Shown here piece by piece: positions 55,209-64,000 of a stretch of 64,000 bases of DNA (positions are counted from its first letter, which is position 1; the number at the start of each line of letters is the position of its first letter). The notes beneath the pieces were generated by a model. That model saw nothing but the letters and a program-made list of their open reading frames with translations. It had not been told where the DNA came from and did not search any database. Location of the stretch: NCBI RefSeq assembly GCF_029931775.1, contig NC_079312.1:15817821-15881820 (forward strand), written 5' to 3'. The translations under genes were made by a program, and so were the position numbers. The stretch is from Euleptes europaea. Taxonomy: Eukaryota; Chordata; Lepidosauria; Squamata; Sphaerodactylidae.

Positions 55209-56480
55209 CCCAAATTGGGGAGTGAAAATACCTCTTTGCTTCCTCCTTCCTGGTTTCATGGCTCCCAAGGGCATTGCCTCTTGCCCCCTGCCGAAGCTAA
55301 AGTGGGGTGATATGAAAAAATGGGGAGATTGACTCACTTCCTGTCTGGCTGTGTTGAGGTCTGGGCAGCCCATTGAAAGGCTGAGCTATGAGGGGGCAGC
55401 CGCCTGACTCCTAGTTTTAACCCCCACCCCTCCACACACATACTACTTTCTCAACTTCAGTTGCTGTCCTTGAATTGCTGTTAGCCTGGGAGAGAAAGCG
55501 TGCATGTTTGGTACCTGTCTGTGTCCCCCACTTGCACCCAGTAGCTGTGAGGCAGCAGTTTAAATTAGAAGAAGAACTTTTGGGGGGGCGGGAGAGTTAT
55601 GCATAAAGCTGCCTTATTCTGAGTCAGACTGAAGCAGATCAATTGCTGTGATAAGGGGTAAATTTCTAGATCTTGCATTTCACTAAAAAAATACTTTATC
55701 TTACTTAACTAGCCATATCAAGCAATGATACAACTTTGAATTGTCAAAAAATTCCTTTTTATTGTAAGAATGTCAATAAAACTAATAAAAAAGTGAAAAA
55801 CTAAAAAAAAAACAACTCACCAGTATATATGAAAAGTAGATTACATGAATAAATCTATTCAGGAATTACTCTCAGACAGACAACATGCAAGCCTGCCTGG
55901 CCAAGAATATCCAACCTCTCACTATCTCAAGCCCCTTTATCTACCTTTGGCTATGAGAACCTATAAGAATCAGCAAGAAACTGTTCTGATATTCTTGTCA
56001 AATTCCCAGACATCAAAAATGTATAAAAAGACAAAACATCCCTTTAACAAACATCTTTCCCAAACTTTGATCTCATATCAGACAGACAGATGTCATAAGA
56101 ATAACACCCAAACATTTCCTTTCTCAAAATAAAATTCCATTCTCACACTTTCATCTTCAAGTCTTGTTAACCACAAAAGACAAATATTCTTGTTATTCTG
56201 ACTTGAAAGCAAAATAAACCACAAAGATGGATAAACTTGTTTCCCACTACTTGGTACCTATCAGTAACCTTTACAAGCTATCCGAGGTCTGACCTTTTTT
56301 GTGGTTTAACATCCTGTCTCACAAACAACAAGTTTTTCTCAAGTGTCTGTTTCTATTTGCAGGCTCTATTTGCAGGGTTAAATGTTAACTTGGATTTTAG
56401 ATGAATGCTGTAGGTTGTCAATAATCTATACCTTTAACCATAAATGTATTGAAAACCACAACAAGACCCTTGGTCATCAT
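55209..56480. other. Intron DNA, nothing recognised
   Basis: AT-rich from 55650 to 56450. A 95-codon frame at 55845 has no known domain. A (tca)n simple repeat lies at 56476-56500. Confidence 0.5.
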
Positions 56481-56604
56481 CGTCGTCATCATCATCATCA
56501 CCTTTATTCGGCATTTACCACACCATAGTTATAAAAAAAGATTACAAAAACCAAATAGTCTATAGAAGCATTAAAATAACATTAGTAGAAAAGAACAAGA
56601 GTCC

Positions 56605-56800
56605 AGTAGCACCTTAAAGACTAACAAAAATATTTTCTGGCAGGGTATGAGCTTTCGTGAGCCACAGCTTACTTCTTCAGATACTGTGGCTCACAAAAGC
56701 TCACACCCTGCCAGAAAATATTTTTGTTAGTCTTTAAGGTGCTACTGGACTCTTGCTCTTTTCTACTACTGCAGACAGACTAACACGGCTACCCACTGTA
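56605..56800. mobile_element. PLE-type palindrome (tail-to-tail ends)
   Basis: The word gtccagtagcaccttaaaga and its complement face each other about 110 bp apart, through ggctcacgaaagctcatacc on the minus strand and its decayed copy on the + strand. The sequence is a common amniote repeat; I link it to PLEs by its hammerhead core and inverted ends. The layout mirrors the 12119-12305 element. Confidence 0.55.
56646..56683 (-). ncRNA. Hammerhead-ribozyme-like motif
   Basis: The minus strand carries CTGAAGA (56680-56674), helix II gtaagc/gctcac with one mismatch and loop tgtg, GAAA (56656-56653) and GCTC (56652-56649), where U16.1 and C17 fit the consensus. TAT and ATA can extend helix I. The + strand half of the palindrome has AAAA in place of GAAA. 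Confidence 0.55.
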
Positions 56801-56929
56801 AAATAACATTGTTAGTAACATTATCTAGAGCGCATACAAGCAGTTCGCTTATCCTTGATACAGCTAGCAGGTATCTGGCTACTTGTTGGAAATAAAAGAA
56901 TTTCTGATAAAAGATACACCACCAACTGC

Positions 56930-57095
56930 TGCAGACCCTTGGTCTCTCCAGGCCCACTCTGGCTGGCAGCAGCTCTCCAGGGACTCAGGCAGAAGTCTTT
57001 CACGTCAACTGCTACCTATTCGTTTCAACTGGAGATGCCAGGGATTGAACCCAGGACCTTCTGCTTTGAGGGTCACTGAGCCACAGCCCTTCCAC
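56930..57095 (-). mobile_element. tRNA-derived SINE, decayed
   Basis: The minus strand has ggtcctgggttcaatccctg and gctgctgccagcc-like body parts, as in the 41299 SINE. Confidence 0.5.
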
Positions 57096-57358
57096 TGCAC
57101 TATGGCACTACAAAGGATTCCCTGCCTTCCCACAGCTGCTGTGGTATTCACTTTCTTGGAAGAACATCCCAAAGAGGGTTTGGGAAATTGTGGGATGGAA
57201 GGTATGCGTTTTCTCCACCATCCACCATCCAAAACCCTCCTGCCAAGCATTCCCCCGCACCCCCGACAGGTTTTTCCATTTTAAAAAAATTATCACTACT
57301 TGGTATATTGCTGGAATGTTAGAAGGCTTCTCTGTAGCATGACCCTTTTAAATCCTCA

Positions 57359-57660
57359 TTGCAAAAAATCTTAGATGAGCAACTGTCATTGTTGGGCTTC
57401 TCGCAGGATATGTTATTAGATCTTGGGAAAACTGAAGCTTTTACCAAAATTAAAAAGTGCATTAAAGAACTCGATTATAACAGCACTACTTTTCGTGCTC
57501 GTCGCATCTGTTCATCCCAGTTCTTCGGAATACCCCCTCCACATGGTCTGCCTGCCTATACATATTATCTGACAACTCCTTGTCTTTGTAGAGCTTTTTG
57601 CTTGGCTAGATTGAAGGCTAACCCTTCTATGGTAATACAGGGCAGAATTCTGAATATATC
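57359..57660 (+). mobile_element. LINE ORF2 C-terminal relic, left part
   Basis: The + strand frame has TTFRARRICSSQFFGIPPPH and CRAFCLARLKANPSMVIQGR. It is interrupted by the chromovirus; the rest of the LINE resumes at 63475 with PYPDRICPCSSGSIDSLAHA, a cysteine-rich LINE C-terminal motif. Confidence 0.65.
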
Positions 57661-58074
57661 TGTCAGCTCTCCTCAAGAGTCCCAAAAAGCCACTCACTCA
57701 GGCAGGCACGTCTAAAGCAGGTAAATGTTTATTCAGGCAATGCAGGTACAGCATGAGTAATCCACAGGTTCAAAGCTGCTAATGGCAAACCATTCTACAA
57801 GGCAAAACTATAAGCTCATAGCAATCCCAGGTGCAGTACAAGGCAGGCCTGGGAACCATAAGATAACGAAGCCTGGCAGGGAGAGAAGGGAGTACACAGC
57901 CATAACACCGGAGTTGTCTCTGTGTGACATTCAAGGCCAGTGCAGGGACTGCAAGCAAGGGAACAGCAAAACAGAAAGAGCTCTTGAAAACCAAACAGAG
58001 GCCTAACTCATGTCAAGAGCCTGTGCCCAGGCCAAACTCATGTCAAGAGTCTGTGACCAGGCTGACTCCTGACA
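57661..58074 (-). repeat. Chromovirus 3' LTR
   Basis: 414 bp, tgtcaggagtcagcc to agagctgaca on the minus strand. Confidence 0.9.
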
Positions 58075-58084
58075 TTCTGCTTCC

Positions 58085-58288
58085 TTAAGGCCTTCCTTCT
58101 TCTTCCAGGACTGGTCGGGGCTTCAAAGGGTAAGCGTCATGGAATTGACGTACTAGATGGGGCTCTGCTACATGCAGAGCCTCAACCCATTCATCCTGAA
58201 CCGGCCCCAAATGTTTCCACTGAACCAAGTAGTACAGTTTCCCTTTTTTGACCTTGGAATCAAGGATTTTTGACACTTCCAGGTGCAC
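58085..58288 (-). mobile_element. Chromodomain of the chromovirus
   Basis: Minus-strand fossil piece with SKILDSKVKKGKLYYLVQWK and DEWVEALHVAEPHLV, the strand-strand-helix signature of chromodomains, which in this lineage direct integration to marked chromatin. Confidence 0.75.
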
Positions 58289-61200
58289 CTCCCCCCCACA
58301 ACGGTCGGCACTTTGGGTTGGGGTTCCGGATGGAACTGAGGAGCTGCTACGTAGGGTTTGAGGAGACTGACATGGAACACTGGGTGAATTCCTCTGAGCG
58401 CCTTGGAGAGTCTAAGTTCCACAGTTACCTCGTTGATCACCCTTGTGACTGGAAAGGGACCCACATACTTGCTGCTGAATTTTTTACATGGTCGTAGGGT
58501 CCGGAGATTTTTAGTAGACAAATATATCTGATTCCCCACTTGAAAGTCCCATCCCGGGGACTGGTGTTTGTCCGCCTGCTCCTTATACTTGCGCTTGGCT
58601 CGCTCTAGATTTTTCTGGAGCCAGGGTCATGTGTCTTGAACCACCTGTACCCAGTCCCCCACCTCAGTCTTCAACCCCTCCTCCCGCTGCAAGTTAACAT
58701 TACCAAAGGGACCAAAGTCTTTACCATACACCACCCTGAAGGGGCTAAACCCAGTGGACTGGTGGGGGGCATTGTTGTACACATACTCCGCAAAAGGTAA
58801 TAAATCAACCCAATCATCCTGGTGGTAATTCACATAACAGCGTAAATAGCATTCCAATACAGAGTTTACTCGTTCAGTCTGCCCATCCGTTTGAGGGTGA
58901 TGTGCCAAAGACAACCCTTGTTCCACCCCCATCAACTTCAAAAAGGCTCTCCAGAATTTAGCCACGAACTGGGGGCCCCTGTCGGAGATTATCTTACGTG
59001 GGAACGAGTGATGTTTCATCACGTGTGTTACAAACATGCATGCCAACTTTTGTGCTGTGGGAAGACCCGTGCAGGGAACAAAATGCACTTGTTTGGAAAA
59101 CAAGTCCGTCACCACCCATAATACTGTTTTTCCTCGGCTTAGAGGAAGGTCCGTGATAAAGTCCATGGGAATGACCTCCCAGGGAGCTGACGGAACTTCC
59201 AAAGGTTTCAACAGTCCTGGAGGCTTCCCCATCAGTCTTTTGGAAGTTGCGCAGGTGGGGCAGCTACGCACAAAAAGGTCCATATCCGCTCTTGTTCCTG
59301 GCCACCAGAACTGCCGTCGCAATAAATGCAAAGACTTGACAAACCCAAAATGTCCTGCTGTTTTAACTCCATGAGCCATCTCCAACACCTCCCTCCGAAC
59401 AGCTTCAGGTACATATATTTTTAACCCATGGAACCAAAAAACTCCCCGGCGGGAGAGGGATTGCGGGAGTGTCTCACCCCCCTCTTCCTGGCGCGCAGCT
59501 TCAGCAACCCTTGTACAGAAGGCTTCCAGAAGTCCGCTTGCTGGGTCCGGGTTCACCACCTGGCTCTGCGCCCGGATGACCATGGCTAACCCAGGAACCT
59601 CCCCCCGCTGCTCCGGGGTGAACATGGAATCAACCGGGCGGTTGACTTGACTGTGGTACTGGGGAAGCCAGGATAGCGCATCCGCCAGGCAATTATCCAT
59701 CCCCTGTACATGTTTCAGAACGAATCGAAATTTGGCAAAGAACTCCGCCCAGTGAACCTGTTTGGCCGACAATTTCCTAGTCCCTTTCAAAGCTTCCAAA
59801 TTTTTGTGATCGATCCAAACCTGAAACGGGACTTCAACACCCTCTAGGAAATGTCTCCAAAGCGAGAGGGCATGCTTTACAGCGGCTGCCTCCTTTTCCC
59901 AAATGGGCCAATTCAGTTCAGATTGCGAAAACTTCTTGGAAAAATATGCACACAGTTGCAATTGTCCCGTATCCCCCACTTGCAAGAGTGCACCCCCATT
60001 GCCACGTCCGAAGCATCCACCTGCACAATGAACGGCTTGTCACAATCAGGGTGTTTCAAAGCAGGTTCAGAAGTGAACAACTGCTTTAAGGTGTCAAACG
60101 CCTGTTGACACTCAGGAGTCCAAAGCAACCAAGAGGACGGCAACATGGCTGAGGGCCCCTTCCCTTTCGTCCGCAGCAGCGAGGTGAGAGGCAGGGCAAC
60201 CTGGGCAAAATTGTTTATGAAATTACGGTAAAAATTGGTGAAACCGAGAAATTGTTGCAGTTGTTTGCTGGTAGTGGGGACTTCCCAGTCCAACACGGCC
60301 TGGACCTTTTCTGGGTCCATGGCTAGTCCTTGATGTGATACAATATAGCCCAGAAAGGTTAAAGACGACTGGTGAAAATTACATTTTGAAACCTTAGCAT
60401 ATAACCGACGAGCGCGCAGCCGACTCAACACCTCCTTCACCAACGCCACATGCTCTTCCATGGTTTTAGTGTAAATCAAAACATCATCAAGGTAAACTAC
60501 TACTCCCTTGAACAATAAGTCATGTAACACTTCATTAATCATTTGCATGAAGACACTAGGAGCCCCAATCAATCCAAAGGGCATCACCAGATACTCAAAC
60601 ATTCCAAAACAAGAAGAAAAAGCTGTCTTGTGTTCATCCCCTTCCCTAATTCGGATGCGATGGTACGCTTCAACCAAATTTAGCTTGGTGAAGATATGGC
60701 TCTCCTTCAGTTGTGCGAGCAGATCTGGAATGAGAGGAAGGGGGTAGGCATTAGGCTGCGTGGCCGCATTGAGCCTGCAGAAGTCTATGCAGAGCCGCAA
60801 GTCTCCAGTCTTTTTCTTTACAAAGAAAGCCGGGGCGGAGTACGGAGCGGAAGACAGTCGAATAAAACCCCGGACTAAATTAGTTTCAATATAGTCTCGT
60901 AACACCTCCTTTTCCTTGGGGCTCATAGGATAAATTTTTCCTTTAGACAATTTGCCATCCCCCACCACTTCTATGGCACAGTCTGTAGCTCGGTGGAGGG
61001 GAAGCTCATCACACTCGTGCACATCAAACACATCAGCAAATTGCAGTTTCCTTGGGCAGCCGAGAGGACGGTGAACTCCCTGTCTGGGGCTCTTGGAATG
61101 CGGCTGCATACTCTTTCAATGCTACTGCCCTCCTATGCTGCTCGCACTGGGCTTGAGGAAATGTAATAGTCCACTCCTTCCAGTCAATGGTTGGACTGTG

Positions 61201-63055
61201 ACCCAGTAACCAGTTTATTCCCAAAATTACGGGGTATTTCACAGGAGCAATGGTGAAATTGAGTTGTTCCCAATGGTCCCCTACCCCCAGCGCGACCCTG
61301 GCCATTCTGTGTGTGACTAGACCCCGCTTAAAGTCACTGCCGTCCATTTGGGCAAACTGGATGGGTTCGGGGAGTGCTACTCTCTTTACACATCAAAGTC
61401 AGAGCACAGCCCGAGTCCACGAGGGCTATAACCCAAAGTACAGGTCCCCCTCAAGGTAAAGCAATAGCGACTTTTAAAAATATGTTCTCGGCATGATCGC
61501 TTACCATCACTGGAGCTCCCTGCTCATGATCCGGGGCGGTCTGCTGCCGAGCTCCTTCTACAGCAGACCGGCCGCGTTTTTTGTCGGCCGGCTCCACTCT
61601 TCCCCCTTGCTGGAGGAAGAGGAGCCCTCATTTGTAATCCGCGGCTCCGATGAAGCTTCCGGCGCTTCCGGAATGGAAGGTAGTTCCAGTTGTAGAGCTG
61701 GGGGTGTCCCCCGACAACCCGGTGGAGTGCTCCAGCAATGCGCCTGTCCCTCGGTGTGCACACTCTCTGGTTCCGCGGTCGCTGGATGACTGGGCAGCTG
61801 GACGGAAGTCGCCTTCTCCGGACAGGACGGGCAGCTAGCAGCAAAATGTCCCAAGCCACTGCAGACTAGACAAGCTCCACTCTGGAAGATTTCGGCCGTT
61901 CAGCCTATGGCAGACCCCCTGCTTGCTGGGATCGGGAGCCTGTGGCGGCACCGGGCGGATCCCGGCGAGGCTTGACATCCCATCCGGCACGCTGCTTCGA
62001 GAGCTGCAGAAGCTGCCGGCGGTTTTCAATGTCCACTGCATGATGCACCCAGCCCTCCATGTCTGGAGGATTTCCCTGCATGAACGCCCAATGCTGCAAT
62101 TCAGGATTGAGGCCCTCCCTGAAATATTGCACACTGGTGGCCTCGCTCCAGTCCATGATTTTACTCACAAGTAACTGGAATTCGCTAGCATACTGTGCCA
62201 CCGACTTAGTCCCTTGGCGCAGTTGCAGTATGGCTGTCTTGGCCCGCTCACCCCGATGTGGGTCTTTGAACCGGTTACGAAGGGCGATCATAAAATCATC
62301 CAGACTCCTCAACACTCGGGAGCGCAGTTCATACTGTTGCACCATCCAGGCCACCGCTTCTCCCTGAAGAAATGAAGCCACATACTGCACCCGACTCATC
62401 TGTGGCGAAAGTTGCTCCCTGATCCCGCATAAAAACATTCACTTGGATCAAGAAGTAAGACAGTTGATCACTCGATCCATCAAACGTCACCTTCAGGTCC
62501 CGCCGGGTTGGTGGCGCCGGACCTGGTGCTCTGGGAGGAGGAGGCGGTGGTGGCTGAGGTGGCGGGTTAACGGGAGCCACCGGTTAATTGCAGGGAACAG
62601 GTTGTTGCTGCTGGCGCAAAGCACCCAGTTCTTGCCACATCTCATGCATCAAGACTTGCATGGCATCCATCCGCTCCGCGATCTCCTGCTTCTCGTGACG
62701 GAGAAGCTGACGTTCCTCTTCCCATTCACGCCGCATTACCGTTTCCACACAGATCGGATCCTCCCACGGTCCCTCAGGATACCCGGAGAAAACCGGTCTC
62801 CACCCGTCGGCTCTCCGCTCCCGACTCCATCCAGGGATGGGGAGAGTCCAGCCACGATCGCGGATGCGAGACCTTTGGTATGGTCCCCCCACTCGGCTTC
62901 TCACCCAGAGGCCGCTCCTCCTTCTCAACAGAATCAGGCTCCCCTGGAACCTCTGCCTTCTCCTCTGACTTTTTGTCGGCGTCTCTGTTCCACGCCATAG
63001 CCACCCTCACTTCGGGATGGGAGTGAAGAATGAAGTAAGATGATTAGCAGCTTAA

Positions 63056-63474
63056 TGTCAGATTCTCCAGCTCTCCTCAATAGTCCCAAAAAGCCATTCG
63101 CTCAGGCAGGCACGTCTAAAGCAGGTAAACGTTTATTCAGGCAATGCAGGTACAGCATGAGTAATCCACAGGTTCAAAGCTGCTAATGGCAAACCATTCT
63201 ATAAGGCAAAACTATAAGCTCATAGCAATCCCAGGTGCAGTACAAGGCAGGCCTGGGAACCATAAGATAACGAAGCCTGGCAGGGAGAGAAGGGAGTACA
63301 CAGCCATAACACTGGAGTTGTCTCTGCGTGAGATTCAAGGCCAGTGCAGGGGCTGCAAGCAAGGGAACAGCAAAACAGAAAGAGCTCTTGAAAACCAAAC
63401 AGAGGCCTAACTCATGTCAAGAGCCTTTGCCCAGGCCAAACTCATGTCAAGAGCCTGTGACCAGGCTCCTGACA
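63056..63474 (-). repeat. Chromovirus 5' LTR
   Basis: 419 bp, tgtcaggagcctggtc to gagaatctgaca on the minus strand. No tRNA-complementary primer site was recognised next to it. Confidence 0.9.
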
Positions 63475-63543
63475 ATACCATACCCAGACAGGATCTGCCC
63501 TTGCTCTTCTGGCTCTATTGACTCATTAGCTCATGCTTCTAAG
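63475..63543 (+). mobile_element. LINE ORF2 C-terminal relic, right part
   Basis: Continues the LINE interrupted at 57660: IPYPDRICPCSSGSIDSLAH. The C-P-C and following cysteine/histidine spacing resembles the zinc-finger-like end of LINE ORF2 proteins. Confidence 0.65.
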
Positions 63544-63920
63544 GGATAAAAGGTAAAAGGAAAGGAAAGGAATGTTAGAAGTATAGAGTGATATACTGAC
63601 TGTGAATAATTTATTTTACTGCAAAAAAAAACATCCTGCCGCGTGCTTGGGGGTGGAATGGTGGGCAGGAGGGTAAAGCACGGAGTAAATCTCCATGCCG
63701 CATGAACATTGGCACTGTGAATGTCTTTGCATTCTTAGTGGGTATCTGAGGAGAATGGGGCACCATCCCCATGAGGAAGCTACCTGTGTTCAGCGTTGGG
63801 GAAATGTTGAAGATCCCATTACATAAATAGGACAGTTATATCTAGTTTGGCCTTTCATGGCACTTATGCTTCTCTTATGTTTTATAATAAACTTCTAAAA
63901 AAGTGTCTCTCCTCCCCCAG
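63544..63920. other. TRIM gene B intron end
   Basis: 63815-63890 resembles the gene A intron at 14800-14870 (cagttatatctagtttggcc against cttataactaatttgggctt), supporting common descent of both genes. Nothing else recognised. Confidence 0.5.
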
Positions 63921-64000
63921 GATCAGTTCTGCAACCGCCTGGAGGTGCTGAAGAAGGAGAGAGAAAGAATTGTGGCATATAAAGCAGAGGTAGTGAAGGA
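63921..64000 (+). CDS. TRIM gene B, 96-bp coiled-coil exon (cut by window end)
   Basis: A clean cctcccccag acceptor precedes DQFCNRLEVLKKERERIVAY and KAEVVKE; 80 of the expected 96 bp are visible. It starts in phase 0, so it fits both upstream exons (50752 and 54891 ends). The acceptor is intact here, unlike the gene A exon at 14906. The remaining coiled-coil and PRY-SPRY exons would lie to the right. Confidence 0.85.

Larger units (their letters stand above)
57661..63474 (-). mobile_element. Ty3/gypsy chromovirus
   Basis: A fossil on the minus strand with LTRs at 57661-58074 and 63056-63474. They differ by about 11 substitutions and two small indels (under 3 %), so it is fairly young. Target duplication atatc / atacc. 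Parts in order from high to low coordinate: gag with coiled coil and a zinc knuckle before GHFAASCP (63010-61830), protease (61450-61033), reverse transcriptase with VVVYLDDVLIYTK, RNase H, integrase with HHPQTDGQTERVNSVLECYL, and a C-terminal chromodomain (KILDSKVKKGKLYYLVQWKH). It is broken, with several interruptions. It lies in an intron of TRIM gene B, antisense. Confidence 0.92.

Overview
This window is vertebrate nuclear DNA, most likely from a squamate reptile (a gekkotan is possible but unproven). The evidence is the repeat mix: 5S-rRNA-derived and tRNA-derived SINEs of the Sauria type, BovB, CR1 and L2-like LINEs, Penelope-like elements (PLEs), DIRS, chromovirus-type Ty3/gypsy and a Ty1/copia element. 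Coding DNA is sparse and interrupted by introns, and there are no operons. The only host genes I recognise belong to the TRIM (RING / B-box / coiled-coil / PRY-SPRY) E3 ligase family. They lie in a locus reshaped by duplication and inversion.

Layout. 1-6.0 kb is one arm of an inverted duplication. Its partner is 40.98-47.6 kb, about 93-95 % identical in the stretches I compared by eye, and it may continue beyond the left window edge. 6.1-14.3 kb holds TRIM fragments on both strands, a direct duplication (6.49-7.33 / 9.72-10.59 kb) and an imperfect palindrome (10.93-12.12 / 12.86-14.29 kb). 14.2-28.05 kb is TRIM gene A on the + strand: B-box, 96-, 231-, 23-, 119- and 33-bp exons and a PRY-SPRY exon. 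It looks like a pseudogene. Its fifth intron is swollen by nested CR1, BovB, another LINE, a gypsy gag piece and a DIRS element, and its last intron holds an SGNH-encoding element relic with a solo LTR inside.

29.7-39.4 kb is one Ty1/copia element (minus strand, two LTRs, 5-bp target duplication). It contains two later insertions of one gypsy family: a one-LTR element and a solo LTR. 39.4-40.2 kb is a duplicate of the gene A exon-5 region with an intact-looking orphan exon. 50.3 kb to the right edge is TRIM gene B on the + strand: a complete RING/B-box first exon, a second separate B-box exon at 54.73 kb and the start of the coiled-coil at 63.92 kb. Its introns hold MITEs, an internally inverted PLE, a PLE palindrome and a chromovirus (57.66-63.47 kb) inserted in a LINE relic.

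The most interesting signals are: (1) a 252-bp insertion flanked by an 11-bp target duplication in which an 18S rRNA fragment is fused to a PLE tail exactly at the predicted hammerhead-ribozyme cleavage site; (2) several PLE hammerhead-like motifs in palindromic ends; (3) a gypsy copy that integrated with one LTR end and one internal LTR-like end; (4) a copia primer-binding site complementary to the anticodon arm of initiator tRNA-Met; (5) a TRIM gene layout with two B-box exons. All calls are from reading the sequence; no database search was run.
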